Source: Pleodorina starrii (lineage: Eukaryota > Chlorophyta > Chlorophyceae > Chlamydomonadales > Volvocaceae). Taken from it: a stretch of DNA of 64,000 bases. Made by a program: the position numbers and the translations under genes. The notes beneath the pieces were generated by a model, which saw only the letters and a program-made list of their open reading frames with translations, did no database searches and was not told the DNA's origin. This document shows, one piece after another, positions 22,637 to 34,722 of the stretch; positions within the stretch are counted from its first letter, which is position 1; the number at the start of each line of letters is the position of its first letter. Location of the stretch: positions 1,886,001-1,950,000 of the forward strand of contig BRXU01000005.1 of NCBI GenBank assembly GCA_030267565.1, written 5' to 3'.

Positions 22637-23566
22637 CGTTGTTTGCCAAAGGCACTGGTTTCAGTGTAATTCGTCTCCAGACAAACCAACGGTGCACAAG
22701 GCAAGGCAAGGTAAGGCAAGGCCCGGTTAAAAGTATGAAGTTGACCGAGAGGAGACTAGGTGCGTCGCCCCTTACGCGTGTTGACGGAAGTTAACCCGCA
22801 AATAGTGTCCCCTGTTAGCCCAAGTGACAATCACGGACGACAGGTGAACAGATAAAATCCGTCCAATTCGCTGCAAGAGCAAATAATAGGCTATAGGGAA
22901 TGAGCAATATGAAGTGGGTCAACAAAATATAACTGTCATTCCTGCCAACCATAATCGCTGTACGGCACAAAGGCACAGCGAACGCACGCGGGCCCACAAG
23001 CTCCCCCGCTTATGGCGAGGACAGTTTGTCAGTGTGCACAGTAGACGTATTTGCGCCATGCATGGGGGAACATGCTGTTATGCGTGCAGTATGCACTGCG
23101 TTGCCGAATCCACCAAGCCGGCGAGGGATACCAAACCACGACTGACCCATGGACGCCCAAAACCCCAACCCAGCAATCGCCCACTCCCAGCCGCGTCAGA
23201 AAACACGCTCCAGGGGCCCCACGAGGCCCATCCGCACAACGGCACACGCATGCGCGCTCTGCGGTTCCAATGCATTGTCGACTCCGCACATGCACTCTCC
23301 TCTCGGGCCGGCGACAGCTTAAGGCCACGCAATAAGCCCCGCCGAATTCCCCCCATTCTTTTATTCGCAAGCAGTCAACTCTCCTATCCCAGCTGCCGCG
23401 GAATCCCAACCGCAAACGCAGCAAAGCTGCTGCCGCCGCCGCCGCAGCAGCAGCAGCTGCCGCACCGCACGACGCTGCACACCCGACCCCCAAAAGGTAG
23501 CCCCCCAGGCACTCCTGCGCCCCCCACCGCCACCGCTGCCACCGCCGCCAGACACCGGCCGCCGCC
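22637..23566. other. Intergenic between two minus-strand genes
   Basis: Upstream region of the ankyrin gene and 3' region of the bZIP-like gene. It contains an imperfect AAGGC run at about 22698-22720. I see no exon, RNA gene or convincing poly(A) word. Confidence 0.45.
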
Positions 23567-26500
23567 TCATGCGCCGCCCGACGCCTCGCCTGCCGCCTCC
23601 ACGACTGTCGCCACGATGGCTGTGGCGTCGGGCATCCACGGGTACGAGTACACCGCCGCCCGGGCGAACTGCAGCACCGACAGCGTCTGTCCGAACAAGA
23701 AGCCGCGCAGCAGCAGGTGGGCGGCCTTCTCGCGCCGCATGCTGCGCTGCAGCGCCTGAGACGGAGGGAGGAGGGAGGCGGCAAAGGGAGGCGGAAGCGT
23801 GTGTGTGCGTGTGTGCGATGGCGGGAGCAAGACATAGACACACGTGGTAACGAGGACGGCCTCGAGAGCTTCTGGCGGCGCCCGGGACGAGACGGGTGAG
23901 AGGTCACCCCTCACCCATCACCCCACCCACCCATCCACACCCACACACCTGCAGCACCTCGCACTCTGGTGACACCCTGAGCTGCTCCATGGCCGCCGCC
24001 ACGTCCATCTCCACCTGGTGACCGTGCAGCCCGCTAGCCAGGTGCTGGTTGATGGTGCGCCGCTCCGCCAGCAGCCCCGACATGATGCCGGAGAACAGCC
24101 GGAACACGGCCACCAGCTCACGAACCTGACGGGGGGGCGACACAACGGACAGGACGACAGGTCTACAGCACGCGCACGCGCCGCATCACTACATGTCAAA
24201 TACGGTGCCCTAAACCACCAGCTCCGCAAGACCGAAACCCAAATGCTATCCTTTCCCTGTTTAAGACCCTCATAACACACCACTTTCCTCGACCCAAAAG
24301 CATTCATTTTTTGGGCGCACAAACATCCGTTCTCGTCTTTTTTTGTTACCGAAACCGCAAACGAAAATTGACTGAGGAAAGCCTCTGCAAACGAAAACCC
24401 AGCTGCCGCACCTGGCTGGGCGACAGGTCCAGCGTGTTGACCACGTTGCGCCAGTGGGCGGGGTCGGCGGGGGTCAGGGCCTCCGTCTCCAGGTGCGTCT
24501 GCGCAACACCACCACCACAACCATCACCACCACCACCACCACCACCGGGTTTTGGTGTACAGCACGAAAGACCAAAAGAGGCAGAAGCTGACAAGCTGAC
24601 AAAGGCAGCACATGCCCAGGGGGGGTGGGGTTACCGAAGCGGGTGGGGGGCGCAGCGGGCGTGGGGTGTCCTGAGTACTACAATACGCATGCGGAGCAAC
24701 CGAGATGAAGCCGCCAAACGGACCCAGCAAACCGTTACGGGACCTGGGAGAGGAGTGGAGGGCGAAGGACCGCAGGCAGGCAGCCCAAGCCTGGGCCCCA
24801 GCGCCGCCCGCCGTAGGCCGAGACCCCAGCAACACCTCCCCCACCGCCTGCGCTCCACCGCCGCCCCCACCCCCACCTGCGACACCTTCATGACCGTGTC
24901 GGGCGCCAGCAGGCTGGCGTGCTTGAACAGGTGCGTCGCCTCCGTTGCCAGCTGCCGTATCCGCGCCGCCGCCTGCTCGTCCTCGCCGTTCGACTCGAGC
25001 GCCAGCAGCGGCACCGCCACCTCACTGAGAAAGTGCTTCCAGCCGTCCATCAGCTGCGACTTGCCCAGCGAGCGAAACCTGACCAGGAGGTGGTTTCGGA
25101 GCCGCGAGAGAAACCATGGCGCGCGCGAGAGGTTGGCACAAAACAACAACAACAAAAAGGCACGAGCGGAGAGCCAGGCGGGCAGCTCGAGGCGACGCGA
25201 TCGCAGCTCTGCCGGCGCTACTTCGATACCAGGTATGTCTGGTCTTAAGTACTGATGGTCCTGGGTCGCCTCCGTTCCACCGCTGCGGGCTCATCTTTAC
25301 TACTACCTAGGTATTCTCTCGCCACCCCGCCTCACCTCTCCCGGTCCTCCGCCGACAAGCTCAAGCTCACGCCGCCCCGCGAGCTCGCCAGCAGGCAGCC
25401 AGCGCTGGCCATCCGGACCTCCGCCACCGCCGACACGCCGCCGCCGCCGCCGCAATGGCCGCCGCTGGCCTCCCCCGCCGCCGCCCGAGGGCACGCCCCC
25501 GCGCCGGCCGCCGCCGCCGATGACGTTGCGGCGGCGCCGTCGAGCGGCTGATGCGCCCTGCAGCCCCAGTATTGCGGCAGATCCTCCGGCTGTCCGCGCA
25601 TGATCTTCAGCTGCTGCTCCCGCATCTACGGCGGGCGGGGAAACAGGACAGACGGGGGCTCTGTCAGCGTGGGGGTCGGGGGTAAGGAAGACGAACCACT
25701 GGCAGGCACTGGGGGGCCGGGGTGCGACGGAGAGTGTGCGGTGTCAACCCAACCCCCTTACTTTGGGCCAAACCCCAAACCAAGTAACTGCAGCCCGGCC
25801 CAGCCCTGTCCTCCGTGGGTGAAAGGAAGTGGAAGTGGAAGTGGAAGTCGAATGGTAGAAGGGGTAAAGAAAAGATACCGAAGCGGAGGAAGGGGCGCGT
25901 GGGTGGCTCCGCCACCGGCGGCCCCTTTCCGTTCCCTGCACCGCTGCTGATGCGGGAGGCGCGCCGTCACCCCAGTCGACCCAGATGCCTTACGACAGCG
26001 CCGCGCCCGTGGCGGGGTCCCGTCAGAGCCAACCCGTGCGCCACAGCCGCCCTTGTGTCCTTGTGAAAGGCAAGCCCAGCCCTGGAGGGCGCAGCGGTGG
26101 TATCCCCCGAAACACCGCTGCACGCATTGGTTCGCCGCTCCGGTCCCACTCCGGTCCGCCTCGCTCTCTGCGGCGGACGGGGCTCAGCAGCGCTACGGCC
26201 ACAGAGCCGCCGCCGCAGCAGCCGCAGCCGCAGCCATAGCGACCCTGGCTAGGCCGCGGATTCCGGGCTGCGGCAGCACAACGGCCACAACAGCAGCAAT
26301 ATCGGCAGCCGCAGCAGCCGCAGCAGCGACAGCGACAGCCACCCACGGCCGCCTGCCCACCTGTACGACCTTCTCCAGGATCTGACTCTGGAACTTGAGG
26401 CGGCTGTTCTCCTGCTGCAGCCGCTCCAGGTCCTCCACCTTTTTGGCGGCCAGCGCTTCGAGCTCCTTCACCTGGAGTTGCTGCAAGGGGATCACACAGG

Positions 26501-27001
26501 CAAAGGCACGGGCGGATGTACATCACACACGCAAAGGCCTGCGGAGCGTCGCCCAAGTCGCCCAAAGCCTACATACCGGCCTGCCCTGCGTCCAGCCTTT
26601 ACCTTGCTTTTGGAATTTCCCGCGTCACGTACGCGCTTGGACGTGAGATCGCGGGACGCTTTTGATGGTTTGGGCTCAGGGTGCGGCTCCGACGGTTGGC
26701 GGAGTGGCGCCGAGGTCACGGCCGGGGCGGGCGCGGGTGAGGCTGCCCAGCCGTCTGAGTCTGCCGACCGTTGAGGTGGCGCTTCCTCGCTGGATCCACC
26801 GCCGTTTGATGGGATGGGGTTGTTGGCGGGCTGGTTCAGCAAGGAGAACAGGTCGTCGTAGTCGAACGGCGCGCATTCGCCATCCACAGGAATGAGGAAC
26901 TGATTGGTGTCGAAGTGAAATGTGTCCTGTATTGAGGCCTGAGTGAAGCCATCAAAGGTTCCCGGAGGATATGGTGCCATGGCTGCCATTTCGGCCTCCA
27001 T
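23567..27001 (-). CDS. bZIP-like coiled-coil transcription-factor-type protein
   Basis: Seven exons, all in phase, about 487 residues: 27001-26603, 26480-26361, 25625-25336, 25078-24877, 24498-24412, 24125-23949 and 23755-23567 (TGA). The N-terminal 130 residues are acidic and Pro/Ser-rich (FDYDDLFSLLNQP), activation-domain-like. Exon 2 encodes a heptad-repeat coil (LEALAAKKVEDLERLQQENS) and exon 3 begins MREQQLKIMRGQ. This arrangement, followed by a helical C-terminal region (LDLSPSQVRELVAVFRLFS, then LLAERRTINQHL), resembles algal bZIP proteins as I know them. Oddity: upstream of the coil the sequence is KRVRDAGNSKSK, without the canonical N-x7-R basic region, and the 122-bp intron there holds no in-frame basic exon. 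It may be a non-DNA-binding dimerisation partner. The start was chosen as the first ATG giving MEAEMAAM; the frame stays open upstream to 27115. Confidence 0.75.
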
Positions 27002-28674
27002 AGTTGATCTTCCTCCCGACAGTGCAAGAGACCCAAAAGCAGTGAAATAATATGAAATATTAGGCGAAACAGATGGCAGTTCCCCAGCGATTGTGCCGCG
27101 TGAATGACGTTGCACCAGGCAGAGCGTTTCAGCAACATGCGCTGAAACGTATCACCCACGAGATAAGAAGGCACACACTCTGACCAAAGCCGTGCCATTG
27201 TAGTGCCGAAGCTTGCCTTTGATGTGACAGGGTTATTTGCCGTACTCCTAACGGTGAAGGCGGTATTTTCTTTCTTGAATCTTTTCGAACGCTCCCAGCT
27301 CTGTGACTCATGAGCCTCTTGGCTTATCTGGGATGCTTAAGCTCGAGAAACTCACAATCGAAACTCTATAACAAAAAGTCAGAGCCTCTTGGACCCGGTG
27401 CGGTGCACGCTTGCGCGTTCTGCGGGATGGTTAGATCAGGGCCACTCCGGCCTGCAGACGCTGTGACAGCCCCCACCCCACCGCTTCAACCCGAGTGGCC
27501 CGGGCAAGCCGGAAAGCGGCTGGAACCAGTCGGCCGGCAAGTCCCCAGGCTGCCCACGCACATCCGAGTAGTACTTCAAGGATAAACCGCTGCGAACTCC
27601 AGCAGCCTCGCGCATTACCGGCAAGGACATCCAGCTCAGGACAGACATGGGGGCACGTTAGGGATAAACAAGCATGCCAACAGGCACCCACACACTGCGG
27701 GCACGTTAACCCAGGCTACCGGTACGGGTCTGCCGGTTGGCCTTCTGTGGCTTCTACCTCACCCTTCAAGAAGACTAGCTGGGGTCAAAAATAAGGAGGA
27801 CCGCGGTCTTGCGCCCGAGCGCCTACACCATCAGCCGTCACTGGACCTCACCGCGGCAGAGCGCACAGAGCCCAGTCATCTGCTTCCCGGCCAGGTTCCC
27901 CTTGCTGCGTTCTGCCACAGAAAATATAAAAATACGCGGTTCCTAAACATATACATATGCATCGACGCACGCACACACGCACGCGTGCGTGCTCACGCGC
28001 TCACATCCGCACCATCTTGGCCAGCCTGCCTCCGCGGCGCGAGAGCCGCAAGCCGGCTGCAGCGCCACGGAATGCACCACGGGCAGGAAGCCGCCGCCGC
28101 GCGCTGTCCAGCAGCACGGCAGCTGCGCTTGTGCACCCGCGGCAGGCACCCAAACAAAGCCCAAACCTGGATCCCAGCAACAAGCCAGTCAGGCCAACCT
28201 GGAGGAGCGCGCCGGCGCTCCGCAGCGAGATACCGGTGCGGACTACCCCACCGGAGTTCGACTCATCGGATGGAGCAAAGGTGACTGCGCAGAACAGAAG
28301 ACAGTACAAAACAGAAAAGGACACCTAGCGGGGGCGCTGAGCGCCACGCCTGCCGCCTGCGTCCCCGGCTGGCTCCGCCGGTCGGCTGCCCTTCCCAGCT
28401 GCCCGGTCTATCGGCCCTTTGGCCTACGTGTTGCACCGCGCGTTGGCACCGCTCCGCTCCGCTCGGCGCCTCTGCCTGCTCATGCTCCGCGCGCCGCCGC
28501 CGCTGCTACGGACTGCGTTGGCCCCTGCGGCGGCTGCAGCACCCGACCCCGCTTCCCCTCATGCCGCAGCTCTTCGAGGCCATACGTTGCTTGTACTTCT
28601 GCATACCCCGTTTTATAATGCGCCCCCCAAAAGATCACCCAAAAGGATCACTTCTGCCGTCGCAGCACCTGCTG
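27002..28674. other. Intergenic: upstream of bZIP-like gene, 3' of TruB gene
   Basis: No gene supported. It contains an A/T-rich patch followed by alternating CACGCA/GCGTGC sequence (about 27920-28000) and Pro/Ala-like GC-rich open frames without family resemblance. The part near 28400-28674 is probably TruB 3' UTR. Confidence 0.45.
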
Positions 28675-31648
28675 CTACTGCTGATGATGATTCTGTTCCA
28701 ACTCCTCCTCCTGCTGCTGCTGCTGCTGCTTCTCCTTCTCCTCCAGTTGTCCCTGCTCCTGCTCCAGCTGCTGCTGCTGCTGCTGCTGCTGCAGCTGCTG
28801 TCGCTCCAGGAAGGTCTTCTTCTGCTGCTCCAGCTGCCCAATCAGCTGCCGCAGGTCCCAAGCCTCCGACACGCGGTAGGACCCCACCGCCTCGCGCCGC
28901 AGCGCAACCAGGTGCGCCGCCGTACCCAGCGCTCGTCCCATGTCGTACGCCAGCGACCGGATATACGTCCCCTGCGGCAGCCGGCGCAGCAACAGCAGCA
29001 AAAGGCCCGAGGGCGGGCCCCCGTGGGCGAGGTCAGGGTGAGAGCGACACGCGGACGGAGAAGCGTGGCGGCTGGACGCAAGCTCACAACGTTTTGCGCA
29101 CTCACACACTAGCGCTGGCCCCTCCCCGACCTGCCTGCGGCCTTGCCCGGCCCTCCCGCACTCCGCTCCCCGCGCACCGTCCCGTGAGAGAGAGAGAGAT
29201 TGTTACAGTTGTACGGTATGGCCCCATTCTCCTCTGGGCACCATCCGCACCACAGAACCTTCCAGACGATCCTCATTGGACAACTGGGATAGCTCTGCCT
29301 TCTAGGGCGGACCTCATCCATTCACCCAATCTACCACCGAGACAGAGGGTTCAGCGATCGCCACCACTCAAACGTGTGAATCCTGGCCAATCAACTCGGC
29401 CACCAACTCCACTCATAGCAGCTAGCCATAATCTCACACCCAGCGGTAGCCGGGGGTCTCCACAGGTCCCGTGCAGGCCTCGTGCCGTATCCCTCACCAA
29501 ACTCCAATAACGAAACGTCAAACTGAGCTGCCAAAGCGCCCCCCATTCCTTTATCGCTTCACACAAAAACCTTTACGAAACCGCATTTCTCGCACTTCTT
29601 CCGCATACTCCACTCCTAGTAGCACCCACCTTGCTGCAGGCCACGTAGAAGTGCACGTCCTGGGGATTGGTTTCGGAGCGCCACACCCGCAGGCTGCCGA
29701 TGCTCACCGGTCGCGGCGGCAGCTCCAGGCTCTGCCCCTCGCGGGCCAGCTGGTACATCTTCTGGCCCCCCACCTGCGCCGCAGTCCAGACACACAGGCG
29801 GCACGCAGCTTTCCAAAATGATACCAACGATACCGCCACTCTCATCAGCCCCTGTCAGCTGCAGGCCTCAACACGTCTCTGCTCCTATCGCCGTGGGTGG
29901 CAAGGGCACAGCCCCGGACGTCACCACCTGCATGCCCATGCCACGGGCCCTTGCTTTTGCGCTCGGCTCGCGGCTTCCAAGCCGCGAGCAAGCTCGAACT
30001 TCTCCTCGCGACCCAGATTTTGCCAGTTGCCAATCGCACCCTGGCCACACGTGTCCCCACGCCGCCTGGCCGCCTGGCCGCACGGGCGCCCTCACCTTGA
30101 TGGCTGAGAACATGGGTGGCACCTGCAGGATGTCGCCCACGAACCGCCCCGCAGCCGCCTGCAGGTCCGCGTCTGTCGCAGCAGCCGGGGAAAGAGCGGA
30201 TGGAAGGCAGGCAGGCAGGCAGGCGGCGCAGGGGTGGCGGGGCGGGGCGAGCGCAAAGGAGCGGGGCGCTTGGGTACTTGAGAGGGTGGGTGGTTGGGCT
30301 GCCCGCACCACCACACTCCGGATCCCCGGTCCTGTCCTCCGCAACCGCCTGTGCACGTCCGCCGCGTACCTGTCACATGCTCCCATGGCAGACGCTCCGA
30401 GACCTCCGTTTCGGCATCGTACGACGCCGTACCCTCCCCCAGCCGCATCGTGCCCGAGTACTCCTTGTCCTGCGGGGCGCGTGTGTCCAGAGGGATGAAG
30501 AGGGTGGTGAGGGGTGCTCCGTGGGTTCCTGACGCCAGGGCAGGGCAGGGCAGGGCTGGGCTGGAGCGCCGCTTAGGCAACACGCGAAATGCCCGACAAG
30601 CCGCCCTTCTCTCCCTGCCTCACGCCGTGTGCCCCCGCGCCGTCTACTCCGTTACTCGTCAACCCGTACCTGTAAGGTTACGTTAAGCAATCGTTCGTCT
30701 ACCGGTACATCTACTTGCGCGCATGACGCCCTTTTCCCGCCTGTTCCAGCCCCCGTTCTCGTCTCGCTTACCTGGGCCATGAAGTCATCGCAGAACTTGG
30801 TCCCCCGGCCGGTGCACACGATCAACAGCCCCGTGGCGTTGGGGTCAAGTGTCCCGGCGTGGCCGACCTGGCGGGGGATGGAGGGCGGGGGATGGAGGGA
30901 AAGGCTTGAAAAGTAGGAACAGTGTGGGCTCTGTGGAGGAGCGAGTAGGATGGGGCTAGCTACGCTAAGCCAGGAGATGACTGGGCCGGAAGACGCCAAG
31001 GGAAGGGCTGGGTGGCGCTGGTGTATGCGAGATGGGAGTGCGGGAGATGTCCAGATGCCCGCTCCTGCCTGCTTCCGGGCGACTCCGTTCGGGCTGTGTG
31101 GCAGGCTGGCAGCTGGGCGACCCCAAGGCTGACCCACCTTTCTGACCCCCAGAAACTTGAGCATGTTCCGGATCTTGCCACACACATCGAAGCTGCACAG
31201 CAGCGGGGAGCACGAGGGGTTTGGCAGGATGGTGGGGCGCCCGTGGCAGCCCGACTCATGTGAAATACCCCCCGGCGTCAATGGGCACTAACCTGGTCCA
31301 CCCGAGCGGCTTGTCCACCAGGATGACACCATTTTCGAGCACTGTGATATCTTCAATTGGCCCCGGGTTCAAGCTCGTGGGGCTTACGCGCTTGGCTTTC
31401 CTCGTCGCGGCCTTGCTAGACCCCGAGCCATCGACACCTCCCAGGGATGCGGATGAGGACGCCTCCGGCGTGCGGTCGCGCGCCTCGGCGGGCTGCTCAA
31501 TTGCAGCTGAAGTGACGCCAATTGTCGATGTAGGAGTTGCCACCCCGGTGACCACAGCTCTCGCATGGCCAAGAGGTCGTTGCAGGAGAGTTGAGCCCAA
31601 CGGCCGCCGGCCTACTACGCGCGACATCGCGCGAACCTGTAAGTCCAT
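28675..31648 (-). CDS. truB: TruB-family tRNA pseudouridine-55 synthase, probably organellar
   Basis: TruB isomerises U55 in the tRNA T-loop to pseudouridine. Exons 31648-31293, 31192-31138, 30867-30772, 30469-30370, 30172-30096, 29773-29630 and 28971-28675 are all in phase, about 374 residues. Motifs in order: [12 protein letters not shown] (intron inside), [15 protein letters not shown] with the catalytic Asp at about residue 145, [31 protein letters not shown] and [12 protein letters not shown]. The closeness to bacterial TruB plus an N-terminal extension of about 105 residues, rich in Arg/Ser/Thr/Ala, suggests import into plastid or mitochondrion. The C-terminus ends in a Gln/Glu-rich tail of about 50 residues encoded by CTG/CTC repeats on the plus strand, not part of the catalytic fold. 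The start is the ATG at 31648; an internal Met at residue 8 is an alternative. The PDZ gene is divergent, 191 bp away. Confidence 0.95.
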
Positions 31649-31839
31649 CCTTTTACAAGCAGTTACACCAGCGTGTTTTATGGTGCCAACGGGGGCTAGG
31701 TTTTATGCTGTTGAAAGCTGCAAGCAAATCGTAACAGAACTTTAAAAGGCCAAGTGTGCGCAACTCTGGTGGGCAGGAATTTGTATCTCCAATACTTCTT
31801 TTGGCTTAAGCAGTACTTATATCGGTTGCCGGCGGGATC
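31649..31839. promoter_or_regulatory. Compact divergent promoter region (TruB / PDZ gene)
   Basis: Only 191 bp separate the two start codons, so both 5' UTRs and core promoters must lie here or overlap. A TTTAAAAGG word near 31741 on the + strand could act as a TATA-like element for the PDZ gene. Shared control is inferred from the arrangement. Confidence 0.5.
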
Positions 31840-32920
31840 ATGATGCTGTGCCGTGCCTGTCCTGGCCCCCGCATCGCACACGGACGCGCACGACAGCACC
31901 TTCGCCGAGCCGCAATCGTCGCCCACTCCGTGGGCACCACCGCGGATGGTGGGAGTGTGCCGCATCAGCAACTTCAGCCCGTGCGAGCCTTCGCGCCCAA
32001 CGACGACACCGGCGGTCAGCTGGAGACCGAGGTCCTCGCCGTCCCCGGCAGCCGCGTATTCACGATCTCGTTACAGAAGCCTCTCGGATTAGTGCTGGCA
32101 GGTGGGTTCCACCATGCCCTTCGCAGGTGCCGCAAGCTTGCTGCCCGCAGCGAACGCGCCCCGGCCGGCGCGTGCGTGCGCCAGCCGCCAATCCTGCCCC
32201 TAACCTTCCTTCCGCCGGCCAGCCCGCCCGCTCCCCACGCAAACGCGCCAACCCCCCTCGCCCGCAGAGCGCGCTGAGCGTGTCGTTGTCGAGTCGGTCA
32301 ACGCGGGGGGCCACGCGGCAGCGGCGGGCGTGGCGGCGGGTGACGTGCTGCTTGCTACCAGCGCGCGCCCCCAGGCAAGTGGGAGACGGTCCGGCGCTCG
32401 CGTTCGCTTCCAAGGACCCCGCTCCTGCTGCTTTCTGCTGCTTTCTAGTGTGCACACCCGGCCCTCGTGCCACGTGGGCCACGTCGACGTCATTGTCCCA
32501 CGCCCACGACAAACACGCCTTTGACTTGCCCCGCCCTTTGCCACTTGTTATGCGACCCTCTTCAACTCCGGCTCGCGACTACCGCCGCCACCGGAGCCCC
32601 AGCTTGCAAGTGCCGCCCCATAGGCTCGGCTTCCACCGCCGCCCGCCTTGTTTCTTACCACTGCCGCCGCTGCCTGCCTCCGCAGGTTGACACCGGTAGC
32701 CTTCCTTCTTACCACTTCCCGCCTTACCATTGCCCGCCTCACCACTGCCGCCACTGCCGCCGCTCGGCAGGTTGACACGAGCAAGGGCACACTGCGCGGG
32801 CAGCTCATCCTGCTGGCGACTGCGGGGGAGAAGTTCTCCACCGTGACTGCGGCCATCCGCTCCAACACCTGCTCGCAGTGCAGCGTGCACTTGGTGCTGG
32901 AGAGGCGGCAGGGGCAATGA
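31840..32920 (+). CDS. PDZ-domain protein, probably plastid-targeted
   Basis: Exons 31840-32101, 32268-32374 and 32771-32920 (TGA) are in phase, about 172 residues. The PDZ fold reads VFTISLQKPLGLVLA, then (after the first intron) VVVESVNAGGHAAAAGVAAGD and VLLATSA, ending with GQLILLATAGEKFSTVTAAI and HLVLERR. The carboxylate-loop position is PLGLVL. The first ~50 residues are Arg/Ala/His-rich without acids (MMLCRACPGPRIAHGRARQH), like a chloroplast transit peptide. Small PDZ proteins of this layout in plants and algae are usually plastid proteins, but the partner is unknown. The second intron starts with CAG|GCAAGT, a GC-AG intron. It also contains a second, upstream acceptor at about 32686 that repeats the GTTGACAC exon start but would reach a stop after 29 codons. 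Two ATGs in tandem open the frame. Confidence 0.85.
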
Positions 32921-34722
32921 AGAGTGCGAACCCGCAGAGGGGGAAAGGAGGCTTCAGGGAAGGGAGGACAGTGGAGGCGGGCTGAGCTGAGGGCCGAGTC
33001 TGGAGACGACTGACCGGCTGCTACGGAGTTGTGGAGGCGTGTGGTGGTGGGGCGCTGGTGGTGGTGGTGGGCGAGGGTGGCGGTGGTGGTGGTGCGGGAA
33101 AGGGAGCTCGGAGGGGGTGATGCGTTTCCTGGGAGGGGTCCTGCGGGAAAGCCTTCCGTCGGTGCGTGACTGGCACCTAGTGGGATGACAGATCGACAGG
33201 CCTCTCGGAACGACTCGATCGTACGAGCATGTGTGTCCCGCTGCTGCTGTGTGGCTTGCATGTAGCACCCCAGCGTGTCAGGGTGCTTGAATTCATTAAC
33301 GTGCGCATTTCTACAGATGCCCGCAAGAATGGCGACTTCGTGGCCCCCACGCCTGTGCCTGGGCAGTAGGGTTGTCAGACGGCTCCCATGAGCCCTATAC
33401 TTGCGTGCCAGGTCGGTGCAGCTTCAGTCCCGTGTGTTATTGTGGGCCCCACGCCCGGCAGCCCAGGGTAGTCGCACCCCAGCCAACGAGGGGCGTCGAC
33501 CTTGCCAGAGCCCTTCCTGGCTTGTGCGTCTCCTTTTACACGCACCTCTGCGACGCTGGCCGTAAGGGCAGCCGTCGTAGGCGGCCGGGATGCTCCTGGC
33601 ATGCCCCGCGTTCCTTGCTCATCAAGCCGCCTCGTGAGCCGCCTCGTATCTGTGACTGACTGCCTGCCATCTAGGCCAATCCAGCAGGGCCCTACTCGGG
33701 CCCAAACCTGAACACACTCGGGCCCGCCCCCGAATACATACACACGGACGTCCACACCAATCTTAAGATCACAGCAACAAGTTAATCACAGCAGCTTTTG
33801 CCCCGAATGCAGTTCATGGCACGCGTGCTGTACGACGTACTAAGACGTGTCACAAGGCGCCTCCGGCCTCTGAGGTCCCTTGCGGCCAAAGCATCAAGTA
33901 ACGTCACGTTACAACAAAACCCACCGAAAGGCCGGCAATGCTCATGATCCCGCGTCCCCATCAGCCCCCCCCAAAATCCCCGCGGGAACGGGAGCTGTCC
34001 TGCGCTGTCGATTTGTTGGATTCACTGGCGCGCGCAAGGGCAGGCACAGCCGCGTCCCCTTCCTACATCATAACCGGCGTGCCGCCTCTCCACCCGACTC
34101 GCGAGCATCTCTCCCACGAACAAGCAAGCAAGTACAAAACCCATGTTCGTTGAATGTAACGTACCGTAACGCCGTCCCTGTCCGTCCGCTAGCGGCGCCG
34201 AGGGCGGCGCCGGCGCTGCTTTTTTTTGGCTACGCCCCATTAGGTGGCCGACCCATTTGGGCGTCGCGTGACGCGGATGCGGCAAGTCCCCATCGTCCAT
34301 CCACCCGCACGCCTCACCCTCCGGGTCGGCCGACCCCTAAGCCCGCACCAACGCGGCGAAAGGAACTCCCTCCGTGCCTGCCCCACTCCGGAAGCCCACT
34401 CCGGACGCTTCCCCTTACCCCCCCGCAGCCCCGCAGCCAATCCTCCTCCTCCTCCTCCTCATAGCGCCGCTTCCAAAGGACCACTCCGCTCGTTGGTTAG
34501 GGCCACCAGCCCGCTTGTGCAGCGCCACGGACTCCACATCTCCCGTGCAGGACCACACATCAACGAGCCGTACCCCCCCGGCGGTTTCGCTCCACCAACC
34601 CGTCCGCAAGCGCCCATACACGCCCACGGCGGATGACTCCGCCCTTCTCCGAAGTCCCGCCATGGTGCCCCGTCCCGTCTTCGCTCCTCCACGCCCAGCG
34701 ATCAGTAGACCACGCCCAGCAA
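32921..34722. other. Intergenic between convergent PDZ gene and PF16
   Basis: 3' regions of both genes. GGT/GTG-rich repeats lie at about 33030-33095. A minus-strand TGTAA word at 33913-33909 could be the PF16 poly(A) signal. No exon or RNA gene recognised. Confidence 0.5.
33909..33913 (-). terminator. Putative poly(A) signal TGTAA (PF16)
   Basis: Minus-strand TGTAA about 810 bp after the PF16 stop codon at 34723. Positional support only. Confidence 0.35.

Noticed and set aside
24412..24498. Read-through of bZIP-like exon 5 (ending RQLGFRLQRLSSVN)
   Set aside because: Splicing at CCAG|GTGCGG joins in phase to VRELVAVFRLFS, which restores the family-like sequence; the read-through does not.
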